Part shown: positions 12,831 to 24,590 of the stretch, in pieces | Layout of the letters: every line of letters begins with the position of its first letter | Position numbering within the stretch: the stretch's first letter is position 1 | Source: Epiperipatus broadwayi | Taxonomy: Eukaryota; Onychophora; Udeonychophora; Euonychophora; Peripatidae | Direction of reading: 5' to 3' | DNA length: 64,000 nucleotides | Assembly: GCA_028023455.1 (NCBI GenBank) | Contig: JAQFVV010006200.1 | Coordinates: 6,394,506 to 6,458,505, forward strand | Position numbers and translations under genes: made by a program | The notes under the pieces: model-generated | The model's input: only the letters and a program-made list of their open reading frames with translations | What the model was told of the DNA's origin: nothing | The model's database searches: none

Positions 12831-14372
12831 AAAAATTTTTTAAATGAGAACAAAGCAAGATTAAAAAAATACTAAACAGACACTATACGTTCCAAATAAA
12901 AATTTCAGACTTATTATATGAAATAATCAAATTATAATTATTATTATTTTAATTTACAAGTATACAATATCTAAAACTCTGAAGTGCTTCCTAAGATTTA
13001 CGCTGAAATTAAAGATGTTAGTATTGGGATCTTTTTTTAATAATTAGTAATTACATAACATCTAAATGAATCATTTAAACTAGCTAAATAGAGAACATAT
13101 TTGTATTTTATATATAATATATTCATAAGTTTAAAACCTAGTTATCATATAACTGCAATTTGATTATATTATAAACATTACCTAACTTAAACAGGAATAT
13201 CTACAAAACAAAAATTAATTAATTCCAGCAGTGGTAACATTTGCAATTAATAGATTAATACACTTGGAAATGAATGTAAGCAAATCTGGAGATTACAGTC
13301 CATTCACAGTGTTTAAAAGTCACTATACACATTTAAAAAACTGACAAATCACTCTCCAATGTGAATTTATTTCAGAAATGCTCCTTTGACAATTGCCCCA
13401 AACAATGTCCAATCATCCACGTAAATATACCTTATATTAATAATGGAAAATCAATTGTGTGGAGGTCGGTCTTTTTACACATTAATATATATCAGCGTGG
13501 CTTAAATATTAATCATGGTAGAGTCAGAAACTTAAGGTTAATTAATTTTATTAATCAATCTTAAAGAAGAAACCTTGTATTGAAGTATGCATTAATTTTC
13601 TGATTCAGCCTTCTTTAACATTTAAGCCATGTTGAAATAGTCTAATTTATAGAAAGATGGTAGCTCTGAATATTTTCACTTTTAACATCAAATCAGCCCA
13701 TTTATCATTATGAAGGTAGGAATTGTGGTTGCTATATTTGTCCGAACTGCTTCACATAATTATTTAAGGAATGATTCCCAAAATGTATATATGCTACAAA
13801 GTGAATAAGCATCACATGATCACCATTTCTTATGCTTGCTTATAACTGTTATTCAAACAGGCAAAACTATCTATACATATTGCCACTCAGTGCAAGCTAG
13901 AGTAATCAATGGATGCCAGAAGGCTTGTGCATAAAATCCCCATGTAGTGCCTACTCATCCAATATCCCTAGACTAGTTTCTGGCTTGTGGTCTTTGATCT
14001 TAGGATCTAATGCAACCCTCCAGCAGCCACCTTTAACATTTACTTAACTAAAAAACTATTTAGTCTTAAAATGAAAACACCATAATATTTTCAATCCAAG
14101 CTCATCAGCTTATATAGTCATATAGGTCTGAACTCAGTTTAGTACCTATACATTTTGGTGTCTTGGGTTCTTTAATAACCATAGCCACAACTATCCTATA
14201 AGGCAGGATTGGTTTTAAGCCAATAAACATCACATGATCACCATTTCTTATGCTTGCTTATAATTTATTCAAACAGGCAAAGCTCTCTATACATATTGCC
14301 ACTCAGTGCAAGCCAGAGTAATCGATGGATGCCAGAAGGCTTGTGCATAAAATCCCCATCTAGGGCCTACTC

Positions 14373-14431
14373 ATCCAATATCCCCAGACTAGTTTCTGGC
14401 TTGTAGCCTTTGTCAGTAAGGAGACTTGGAT
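14373..14431 (-). ncRNA. Decayed family-A hammerhead block
   Basis: This is a 59-nt block with the same layout as the complete family-A hammerheads: outer AUCCAA/UUGGAU arms, GAAAC, UA and GUC all present. The catalytic CUGAUGA has become CUGACAA, so cleavage is unlikely. Both stem I arms remain largely paired. Confidence 0.5.
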
Positions 14432-15046
14432 CTGAGAGCACTGAACCTAGATCTTATGATCTAATGCAATCCTCCAGCAACCACCTTTATCTCTACTTAA
14501 CTACAAAACTATGAGTCTTAAATTGAAAACACTATAATATTTTCAATCCAAGCTCATCAGCTTATATAGTCACATAGGTCTGAACTCAGTTCAGTACCTA
14601 TACATTTTGGTGTTTTTGGTTCTTTAATAACCATAGCCAACATTATCCTATAAGGCAGGATTGGTTTTAAACCAATAAACATCACATGATCAAATTTAAT
14701 CCATTGATTACTCTGGCTTGCATTGAGCGGCAATATGTATAGAGAGTTTTGCCTGTTTGAATAACAGTTATAAGCAAGTATAAGAAATGGTGATCATGTG
14801 ATGCTTATTGGCTTAAAACCAATCCTGCATTATATGGTAGTGGTGGCTATGGTTATTAAAAAACCAGACACCAAAATGTATAATAGATATTGAACTGAGT
14901 TCAGACCTATACGACTATATAAGCTGATAAGCTTGGATTAAAAATATTATGGTGTTTTCAATTTAAGACTCATAGTTTTGTAGTTGAGTAGAGATAAAAG
15001 ATGGCTACTGGAAGGTTGCATTAGATCCTAAGTGTAGTGCTCTCAG

Positions 15047-15105
15047 ATCCAAGGCTCCTCACTGACGAAGCCCGCAAGCCAGAAACTAGTCTGGGAATAT
15101 TGGAT
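15047..15105 (+). ncRNA. Decayed family-A hammerhead block
   Basis: This is a 59-nt block with AUCCAA and UUGGAU ends, and UCCUCA facing UGGGAA. GAAAC-UA-GUC is intact, but the core reads CUGACGA and stem II is weakened (AGCCCGCAAGCCA). It is probably inactive. Confidence 0.5.
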
Positions 15106-15654
15106 GAGTAGGCCACTAGATGGGGATTTTATGCACAAGCCTTCTGGCATCCATTGATTACTCTGGCATGCACTGAGTGGTAATACGTATAGAGAGTTTT
15201 GCCTGTTTGAATACTACAAAGTGATTTGTCAATTTTTATGTATGGTATACTTATCACATAATGACTGCTTACATTTTGATTGGAACTATCAATCCTGTAA
15301 ATTTATTAATTCTACTATATTTATATAATAATAAAAAGCATTATTATCTGCTTTATATATAATCATCTGACCATTTGTATGAGAAATAATAAATAATTAA
15401 TATTCCTGTCCATACAGAAATATATTAAGATGCATCCTTATTTATAATAAAAACTATTTAATAAATGCATGTTTAGCATCTTCCACTTTGAAATTAGATA
15501 ATAGACTCTTGTCTTGCATGAAAAAGATTCTATGGATTTCTAAATTGTGGGTCTTGATAATGAGAGGCGTACCAACTGAAAATGAGATTTACTTTGAAAC
15601 TAAAAACTTTGGTATTGGATTCTTCTGTTTCATTATTACTTTTTTTTTTAATAT

Positions 15655-15745
15655 GTCATAGAATCGGCCGGGACGCGAACCCACACCCGTCTGCAACCAA
15701 CTACTTGCTTGCAAGGCTGGTGCGATGACCTCTCAGTTAGCAACA
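15655..15745 (-). repeat. tRNA-like SINE fragment, inverted
   Basis: 'gtcatagaatcggccgggacgcgaaccc' reads on the minus strand as a B-box-like GGGTTCGCGTCCC followed by GGCCGATT and a T/A-rich tail. It belongs to the same family as the pieces at 12730 and 40015. It is a degenerate single fragment. Confidence 0.45.
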
Positions 15746-16689
15746 ATTGACAAGTTTCATTATTACTTTTCATGATTTAACAACATATAAAAACAATCTT
15801 AGATTGACTGCTAGATAAATAAATAACACTTTTATATTGTACACTCATATATCAAATAATTATAGTAACACTATTATAAGAACATCTTAAAATATATACA
15901 AATATGTGTGTATAGGTGAAACATCTTTAATATACATGAAACAGTCTGGGATATGAATACCAAGACAAAAATTATTAAAGTGGTAAATCGTTATTAAATT
16001 ATAAACAAAGCATAAAACACAGAATAATAATTTCAAAACCCTTATCATTTGGCTGTTGGCTAGGCTTATAAACAATGCCTTCCCTTTTCCTCTGAGAGCT
16101 GTTCAAAACAGCTTTGCCCTCTAGTGGATTATTTAAAGATTATTTTTCTCTATCAATACAAACTAACAACAAAACAAACGAAAAAGAAATGTTTTAAAAT
16201 ATTTTTGAGTTTTTAACTGAGAAAAAAAAAATATCCCAAACAATATAAAATTAAATACTATAATAAACTTACAGCTAAATCAATTTGCTTGTTGAACACA
16301 AGCAATTTTTATTGTTAGTTTTCGAAAACTACTTCTGTCTGTAGCAACAGCTACTAAAAAATGTTAAAATCATTCCAAAACTTATAAATAAATTACTATT
16401 ATATAAAAGATTGATTAATTCCATCTTTTAGTATCATTAAACATTTAGTCTGTTGTGAGGGGGGAGGAGAAGAATAATTTCAATGTGAAAGGCAATTCCT
16501 ATCAAACAGCATTCCAATGAGGAAGTGTGAAAGCATTATTCATAAAGTGAAAAACTGCCAAAATAATGAGGATTTACAGTTTTTCTTCCTTGTTTTATCC
16601 TTTAATGAAAGTATTTCAAATTAACATCAAAGTTTTCTATATGTATGTAAATGGATTATTCTCCGTACATGAGAGGTCAGAATGACTAA

Positions 16690-17010
16690 CGTCAACATGG
16701 GTAGGTTGAAAACCTTGGCACTAACGTGGGCTTTGAACATTCCATCATCAGATTTTCAATGAAATGGAAGGCTGAAGAGTTGTGGGTTGGAGTAGTCTGA
16801 AGCCAGTCTATTAAAGTATGAAGATTGGCTATCTTAATATAAAGCTGAGCACTGACTGTATATATGTGTGGAGATAGTAATCTGAAATACATATATTGAT
16901 GATTATTTATCTTTTCAACATGTGTGTGATCAGGTGGGTCAGCAATATGAGATGGCGTGGAGAGTTGAAGGTCATGTGAAAATCTGAGTTCGAATCCCTT
17001 ATATATTTCT
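16690..17010 (+). repeat. Family B element, hammerhead segment deleted
   Basis: The element is plus-oriented and ~320 bp long. It shares with the 51-kb palindrome the block 'gattatttatcttttcaacatgtgtgtgatcagg...gtcagcaatatgagatggc...ctgagttcgaatccc'. A clean ~30-nt deletion between 'taatctg' and 'aaatacatatattg' removes CUGAUGA and stem II of the family-B hammerhead. The GAGTTCGAATCC near 16986 resembles a tRNA B box, so part of this family may be tRNA-related. An open frame on the other strand (133 codons) is incidental. Confidence 0.6.
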
Positions 17011-18529
17011 GTAACAGAAAATCTGAAACAATTATGCCCCATTGTCATCCTATCAAGTAATATAAGAAGAAAACCAAAGATGAGAAGTGACATTCATTAC
17101 AACTGATAAGTGATTGTGTATACTTTAAATAATAATAATAACAATATACTTTTTTTTTTTTAAATTGATTTCACAAACATATATATTGTGCAATAATGTG
17201 TAGGTCTTATTACAATGCACAATATAGTTTTAAAAATTGAGGTATGAGAATAAACTGTGTTAAGAGATTGGAAAGCCATAGTACCCATCACCAATTGCTT
17301 GAGCACGATACTCTATTGCAGATATACATAACTGCCTTTGGGAAAACAACAACATATGGATATATTATACCAGCATTTTTTCCATAAATATTTTATTTAA
17401 CTTATTACCCTTTTTTAATGAAATTGATAGTCGTTTTAGCAGCTAACAAAAATAAATAATTCATTTGAGATGTCACTCATTTTATAAAGCCATTTGTATA
17501 AAAATAAATAATCAATAGATAACAAATGGCAGTGATAGATAGATTACCAGACTAGTTTTTGGTAATTGATATCATCATTTGATATTCATTGATTATTATG
17601 TTCATTAAGATGGTTCACAGGTAAAATGATGTGAGATTGTTTGCTGCTGACAAATGCATATTAAGTTTTTGCATGACTGAGCATAAAAATGCATAGTTAC
17701 CTATTTCCTAATGATAATTATTTAGAAGATAGGCAACCTAAACAAACTGAGTTTGTTCAGAAATTTTAATATTAAAAAAGAAGCAAAGTCTGTGGTCGGA
17801 AATATAACCAAACATATTAATGATAAGTATGGTTTAAAATTGTTGAAGCCTTAATCAGTATTAAACTCATATTATTGACTATCCAATAAGGAAGTTATTA
17901 CAATTATAATAGTTTGATCAATGATTATAGTTTATGCAAAAAAAATAAGCAATGGTGGAATTCAAGCAACTGAAAAATCAGTTTAGTGCATTGCTATAGA
18001 AAAAGTAATTTTATTATACTTGGAAAAATGTTTCTATTAATATTTTTATAACTTTTTTTAGAACATAATCCACTTTTAGAACTTTTTATCTATAACTATA
18101 TGAAGTAATAAAAGAACTTATGCATCTACAAAAATGAAAAAAAAAAAAAATTGAACTTTATTATTACAGGTAAAATTTCCAAGTAAAAATAAAAATAAAA
18201 CCCAATAAATCAGAACACAATTACTATTTTTTAAATTAAATTTTTATACAAATATCACTGAATAAAAAAATTAAGTATAAAATATGTATAGCAAGCTCTG
18301 CTTCAAAATCTAAATTTGCAAATGTAAAATGGTAAACAAGATAAAATTCAGTTTGAACAGATTAGATATTGACAGCAGACATTTGTTGGCCAACGTCTGC
18401 CAAATTGTAAATATATTCTATTTTTATGTTTGCTCTTAATAATCAAAGCCACTTTATATGAGTACATACATGTATATGTGTAACATATCATAAGCTTTTA
18501 TAAACAAACTTGTATATGTCTTATTGATT

Positions 18530-18860
18530 TAGAAGGGATTTGAACTCAGACTTTCAAGCTCCCTACAGCTATCTGCTTCATCTTATATAACCAATACGCA
18601 TGATCATATACATGTGGAAAAAATAAATGATCTCTAATATACATAATTCATGCAGAACCAGCACTCATCAGCTGGTAAAGATCATCATCTCCGACACACA
18701 TATATAATCATTGCTCAGTTTATATCAAGATAGCAAATCTTCAAACTTTAATGGACAGGCTTCAATCTTTTCCACCCTCCAAATCTTCAACCATCCATTG
18801 CATTGAAAATGTGATGATGGTTTGTTCAAAGCTCGTATTAATACCAATATTGTAGTCATA
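18530..18860 (-). repeat. Family B element with decayed hammerhead
   Basis: This is an inverted copy relative to the one at 16690. Read on the minus strand it contains UACCAG-CUGAUGA-GUGC...GCAU-GAAUU (about 18650-18700). The catalytic CUGAUGA and a wobble-closed stem II are kept, but GAAA has become GAAU. It also carries 'aagggatttgaactcagactttc', the inverted B-box-like word. Confidence 0.55.
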
Positions 18861-19369
18861 CCTATGTTGATTTTAAGTCACACTGACCCTTCATGCAGAG
18901 CAACTTAATATGTCCATTTAAATACACAGATGAGGGACAAGCAGAATACAAGCTGAATAAGTAATATTTAAATACTAGTATATTGTCTATACTGATGTAA
19001 ACTAAGATATAAATTTCTTTATTTTCTTAATAAGAAATGTGAATTTATTGTTATAATAATGAATGTATGGAATAAATATAGGATTTTTATAAAGAATGTA
19101 AGGTTTGTTTAAAGCGATCCCACACTATTAGAAACTATCAGGATTATGTGTACAATTTTATGGGAATGATAAAATAATCATGTTCATGGTCTGACCGTTT
19201 GCATTAGTTTAGAATTGCTGCACAAATAAACTTATAATAATAGTTTTATGAAATAAGTGAATACAATTATAAGTATCATTTTATCAATCAGTTCACTGAG
19301 ATACAAAATTTTTAGGAAGCAGTTCTACTGAAGTGGCTGAAATCCATCACTGAAAATAACCCGTAGCCT

Positions 19370-19830
19370 TCTTTTGTTATAGACATAGAATTTATAATGG
19401 AAAAGTAAAGAAAGTGGTTGAGATAGAATACATGTATAATAAGAAAAAATTCTTGGGCTCAATCATGAATGTGAGACAAATAGTCCTACCACAATAATCA
19501 TGAGAAGTTCAACTATTGACAGGTCTTTCAAGCTGAGATTTTATAGACACTGTTAAATATCTAAAAAAAATAATAATATTGTCTAAGTTTATTGTTGTAT
19601 CAGAAAGAGCACGATAAAAGATTGTTAATGACATTCTACTGCAATGCAAAAAGCAATGAGGAAATTACAATATTACTAACAAATAAGGTCAAATATTGTA
19701 ATGATAAAATAAATTGTATTCAAGATGACAAGCAATGAGAAACTATCATCAATAAAATCAAGTGCTATAACTTGGTAGTAGTATCCTTTTACTTACTTAT
19801 TCTACTTTCATACAGAGAATAAAGCATATT
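19370..19830 (+). mobile_element. Possible LINE remnant
   Basis: One plus-strand frame gives K-K-K-F-L-G-S-I-M-N near 19443-19475, similar to the 'YLGSI' block that follows LINE reverse transcriptase. The sequence after it is compatible with, but does not prove, the downstream LINE region. Stops are frequent. Confidence 0.25.
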
Positions 19831-19972
19831 CATCCTTAAGAATGTAATTCTTAATTTCAATTGAATTCTCAAAGGGTGACAATCAGCTCTATTGATGTGA
19901 TCTTATTATATAACAATTATTGAAGTGTAAATATAGCACTGTACACTCTTAAATATGTATAACTGAGTTTAC

Positions 19973-20029
19973 CTGCTTCATCTTGAGATCCTATGAACTT
20001 CTTTTTATCCAAAACAATGAAAGTACATT
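19973..20029 (-). CDS. NAT9: NAT9 exon 3
   Basis: This is a 57-nt internal exon on the minus strand. A TTTTTTGTAG acceptor precedes 20029 and a GTAAAC donor follows 19973. A from exon 2 plus AA gives Lys, followed by C-T-F-I-V-L-D-K-K-K-F-I-G-S-Q-D-E-A. The C-T-F-I-V-L-D run is identical to human NAT9. The variable acidic segment after it corresponds to the less conserved loop in other NAT9 proteins. The exon ends in phase 1 (GCA G|). Confidence 0.95.
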
Positions 20030-21479
20030 CTACAAAAAACATAATACATCAATTAAAAAGAGTGATTAACTAAGACATAAATTTACAAATTACAAATATA
20101 CATCATTTCGGTGTTCTGTATATTAAAAAACAAGTATATAATATTGTATAATCAATTATGTAATTACAGAGCTACATTTTATAATATTATGAATGGGTAC
20201 AACCCTCATAAACTCATCATTGTTTGCTTAATATAAATTAGATTCAAGTTTATTCTGATCTATAGTAGCTGATGAAGAAGGCTTCTTTGAAATTGGTATT
20301 GTAATAGGTAACAATTTGGAATTTGGTAATTACGTATTATCTTAATGTATTAGTAAAATAATGAAGTAATAGAAAACATTTCAAAATATTCATTCACAAT
20401 ATTATTATATATTGAGATAGTAATGTCTTACAACATTCAACAACATCAGCGTGAGTGTGCATATATACATAAAGTTGAAAGGAAAAGTAGAAATGAACAC
20501 AATTTCTTATGGAAATTTAAAATATACACACTATAAAAAGTGGATATGAGAGAAGATTATGAAGTTATAACATAAAGCAGATATAGAGTGCAAGCTAGAT
20601 GCTACTAGTTTCATGACCCTTGAGTTTGAACTCACATGGAAGTAAGGGTTGGCTTTTCTGTGGTTCATAGCCCATATGTGTGTGCTTGCTTGCCTGAAGT
20701 CCATCAAATTATAGAGCTAACAGAGCTAACTGACTCCCATTATTTACCTAATATATGCTTAACTTGAAAATGTCAATAAACCAGTCGACTGTTTTATCAC
20801 CGATTTGATTAAAATAAGCTTGCTGAGAGACTACCTTGTTATATTTTAAACGTTATTTCATCTATATGCAAAAAATTACAACTGAAGTTACTGTGACTAT
20901 ACATATTGAAGCAACAGATCTGGAAGTCTGATCCATGCTTCAGAGCCTTATATAAACTTAACTAATATTGTAGACCTGAATTAAGTTTATAGTCCAGTAT
21001 CAGCAGGGTTTTGCATTAAAGCTAAAATTAATACATTTATTTTGTTTACTTAACGGTATTTAAATTTGTATTTGCGTTAAAATATTTTCTTTTAAAATAA
21101 ATTCTGTTAAGTTAAATTGCTATTAAAATTTACTTTTTAAAACTTATTAATCAAACATATATAGACGTCAAGCGTATATATATATATGTGTGTTAATGCA
21201 AAATTCTGTTGAAATAAAATGTTATTTTGTTAAAAGAAATAATAATATATTTTTCTTTTTAAATTTTGTTAAAACATGGCGTATGATTTTATTTTAAGAT
21301 AAGCCTGCCAACATTTCTAAAGGAATGTATGTTTTAATTAGTTAGCCCATTCAAGGCAAATTAAAGATGGCCTTTTTTTTTTAATTAACAGAAATTCAAA
21401 AGTTAAATACAGAAATCTAGAATAACAAATTAAAAGTTATTTTTAGAAAAAGTTACCTTGAAACAAAGGGGCGTGGGGG

Positions 21480-21850
21480 ACTTATCAAGATCTAAAATCA
21501 TATGCAAAACAATAGAAGGGTTGCCGACAGAAAGGTATAAAAAGGAGAGGAGAACAAAAGACTGGGTTATTGGTTATTATGATTAAGCTGGCTCTCTCTG
21601 GTTCTTTTGCTGATTCGTGCAGATCCTGTGTCTAGATTAGTGAGATTTTACTTTTAAAAATCTCTCTGGTCTCCTATGCTTATTCATGCAGATCCTGTGC
21701 TGTGATTCTCAGAGATTTTGTTTCTAAACGTAGAAAATATTGTTCCTGAATTAGGCAGATTTTGCCGTTCAACTCGTGCAGATTTTGCTCCTGAATTTAT
21801 TCTACTTTTGTCCTCGAAATCACTGTTATAAGTTCCAACATGCAACAAGT
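21480..21850 (+). mobile_element. Possible LTR-like promoter region
   Basis: GGTATAAAAAGGAG (near 21535-21548) is a good TATA box. It is followed by an internally repetitive leader in which 'cgtgcagatcctgtg', 'catgcagatcctgtg' and 'cgtgcagattttg' recur at roughly 80-120 bp intervals. This layout suits an LTR or similar transposon promoter, but no partner LTR or gag/pol frame was found. Confidence 0.3.
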
Positions 21851-21933
21851 TACAAAGTATATTAATTTGATGGACACGACCATGATTGGCGATTAGGCAA
21901 ACATCTTTGCCTGCCGCCGGGGTCCTAAAACCA

Positions 21934-22125
21934 TCAAAATGTCATAACATGTCCAACAAATAGAAACCTGAACTGTGCGCCATGTCTGTGAACTTCATGA
22001 TTAAAATGCTGCATAATTTCCATTTCCTTGTCCGGACAAATCCCAACGCCTTCAATCAAGCCGCCACGTCGAGGAAACTGGATCCAAAGAACAATTGACC
22101 GGTAACTGTATAAAAATCTCCTCAT
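21934..22125 (-). pseudogene. Unidentified coding-like fragment
   Basis: This minus-strand 63-codon open frame has unusually balanced codons and composition for this A+T-rich intron. It contains segments such as L-W-I-Q-F-P-R-R-G-G-L, V-G-I-C-P-D-K-E-M-E and F-N-H-E-V-H-R-H-G-A-Q-F-R-F-L-F-V-G-H. I do not recognise the family. Its position beside an LTR-like region suggests transposon or captured coding sequence, but a retrocopy is possible. There is no convincing splice context. Confidence 0.35.
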
Positions 22126-24387
22126 GAACTATTTATTACTTTACCCTTTTGATAAATACCTTTCTGAATTGTTTCATTTAATTATATATATAATGTAACT
22201 GTTTCCTATTATACTAATATTAGATTAATTTTATTTTCTCGTTTGATCATTTACTTATACTGAAATTTTTCCTCATCGCTATTCCTCGTTTTAAAATGTA
22301 TAGAAATGTTTTCTTTTTTGTTATTTGCGGTTTAAATTATTTATTTTTCATTTAAACTTTCCAATTTAAAATAATATCGGTCTTCTAAATACTAGTAAGA
22401 TTCCTGTGTTTGCCAACTTGATCTCCTCGATAACGCTTCTTTTGTCCACCTTTAGCCCCATACTTATATCTTAGTTAGTAGAAATGTCTTAAATATTTTC
22501 AAATTGTTTTAAGCACAAAGCAACTAGAAAATGCTTTGTGAAAGATTTATTTTAATTGTGCTTTATCGAGGGGATTCGAGTTAATAATTTTATTAAAGTT
22601 GGGAAGATATAGATTTAGACCGCAAAATGTTCTGTAATTGCCTTCCACCTTATTATCAAATTATTTGTTATATAATCAACCAGGGAATAGCGGAGATAAT
22701 TAAAACTTTTCAAATATTTAGCATTACATTTTATTAAAATGTTATTTAATCTAAAAGGCTTAAGTTTTCTAATTTTATTTCAATTTCTGATTAGCTTAAC
22801 CTTTATTTTACTTATCCAATGATCCAGGCATGCATAAATACATATTTCATATTATATTTTTATGCACATTTAACTTAGTGAGTCCCGTAAGTATTCTTGT
22901 CCATTGTCTTTCCCTGATGCTAAGCTTGGGCCAGGTAAGAAAGTAATTTATGCGTGTCTCAGATAATGTTGTTGGTTCGTAATTAGACTCAATAATAGGT
23001 GAAGAGGGCAGAGGTCATAATATTCTTGATTTAATATCTCGCGTACGGGTGGCCTTGAGGTACGTTCGCCTAGTATTCGAACTGCGTTAAACCAACATAC
23101 ATCATCTGACCGGTACAATATATACTATGCATTCAGGAGAGCTAATTCATGAACAGATATTAGTTGTTGCATAGAATATATTATCTATTGAAAATGACAT
23201 TATTTCTAACACTTAACTTTACAGTTAATGTTACATATTTCATTTGTAAGTTTTAAAATAAATAACTTTTCACTAAATTATCTACCTAACAAGAAAAAAA
23301 AGGAATGAAAATAAAACTAAATAACTAGTTTATCTCCAGAAGATTTCAGTTATCAGTCGATGCTATGACACATGAAAAAAAAAAACAACTATGAAATCTT
23401 TCTTAAATATTGGAAATGAAGAAACAAAAGCTAGTTTTAAAAGAACTTTCAAACTGAAATGTTTTAAAACCTTTCTTTTTGAAAACTTTTACTTAGAATT
23501 AACTCTTAGCCCGCCTCTTACGAGAGGTCTCATCGACGATTGACTTCACTCTAATTCCGTTATTTTTAATGCTAGGATAACAGTTCTAGTCAATAGTTAG
23601 ATTTTTAAAAGTTCTGTAAGATACTGCCCTCTTCTGAATTATTTTACAAGTAAAAAATCAATAAAACCGCCTGTGAAGCTAAACAAAAAAGGAAGCTTGT
23701 CGCTGATTGGGTCTCAGCTGTCAAAGACATTCTGATTGGCTGGAAAGAACAAAGAAACTGCCTGATCAAAGAAAATAAAGAAGAATGCTAAGATTTTCAT
23801 TTCGAATATGATAAACAAGTGTTTTAAACTATTATAAAAGTATTATTTGAGAAATTACAAATCATTTTCATAAAATATGCTAAAAAACAAAATTATTTTA
23901 GAAAAATATTGAAGATTTTAGCAAAAAAAATATTTTCTTTTCCGTAACGTAAAACTGAAAAAAAAAAAATCCACATCAGCAACTCTATCTTATTCGTTAT
24001 TATGTTCACTTTTAAATTTGCCGAAATTGAATATTTTATAAATAAACAGAAATTTATTTTTGAAAGAACTTTCGTTCACTTTCATAACCTGACAAATTAT
24101 TAATATACTTTTTATAAACGAATCTAAAGTGAATATGATATTAAAGGTGAAAATATTTTGACAATTGACTTTGTCTTCAGTTTGTGAGTTGGTCAATTAA
24201 AAGCTTTGATTTTTACCTGACACGACCAATAATATAATTAGCGGTTTAAGGGTTAAAAAAAGAACGTACTAATAACTTTGATTTGTAAAAAGATAATATT
24301 TAAAATTTGTACCACCTATTTTATTTTGTATTAGAATATGCATATTATGCACAATTTTCTTACTGGCAGTCTTTTTACAAGATTCAA

Positions 24388-24590
24388 GCTATAACTTTAC
24401 GTTAATACAAAAAATATATACTGATTTCAGAAAAAATATTACTGGCTTAATTTTCAAGGTACTCGTGGTTTATTCAACATCGGACTATAACATTACGTTA
24501 ATACAAAAATATATATACTCATTTTTAAAGAAAAATGTTACTGGCATGATTTTTTTTAAAAATTCTCAGGGTACTGTGGTTTATTAAACA
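24388..24590. repeat. Imperfect ~100-bp tandem duplication
   Basis: Two adjacent units share 'ctataac(t)ttacgttaatacaaaaa', '...atattactggc(t/a)t(a/g)at' and 'aggtact-gtggtttatt(c/a)aacatcg'. The second unit is expanded by a short T/A tract. Immediately beyond it, 'gccacgttgggagacca' reads on the minus strand as TGGTCTCCCAACGTGGC, resembling a retroelement primer-binding site. Confidence 0.5.

Larger units (their letters stand above)
13794..15224. mobile_element. Composite family-A array, 11-bp target-site duplication
   Basis: CTACAAAGTGA occurs at 13794-13804 and 15214-15224 and bounds ~1.41 kb of family-A sequence. Two minus-oriented monomers lie head to tail (starts near 13805 and 14225, period about 420-450 bp), followed from about 14690 by plus-oriented sequence, so the whole folds back. 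Hammerhead blocks are present at 13960-14010 (decayed), 14373-14431 (minus, core CTGACAA) and 15047-15105 (plus, core CTGACGA). Tandem monomers plus an inverted partner between one pair of duplications suggest a single insertion event. Confidence 0.8.
8709..19972 (-). other. NAT9: NAT9 intron 3 (11.3 kb)
   Basis: The intron holds a possible LTR (about 10000-11800), a tRNA-like SINE (12730), the composite family-A array with target-site duplication (13794-15224), a second SINE piece (15655), two family-B copies (16690 and 18530) and a weak LINE trace (19430). I can name nothing in 8710-10000, where only scattered tRNA-B-box-like words occur near 9235. Nothing is named in 12850-13790, 15745-16680, 17020-18520 or 18860-19370. 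Confidence 0.8.

Noticed and set aside
13800-15220. CRISPR-like direct repeats
   Set aside because: The repeats are long tandem and inverted transposon monomers in an intron of an animal gene, without short regular spacers.
16692-17093. 133-codon open frame on the minus strand, the longest in the window
   Set aside because: It reads through a family-B repeat; the same peptide segments recur in the palindrome frames, so it is repeat-derived and not a gene.
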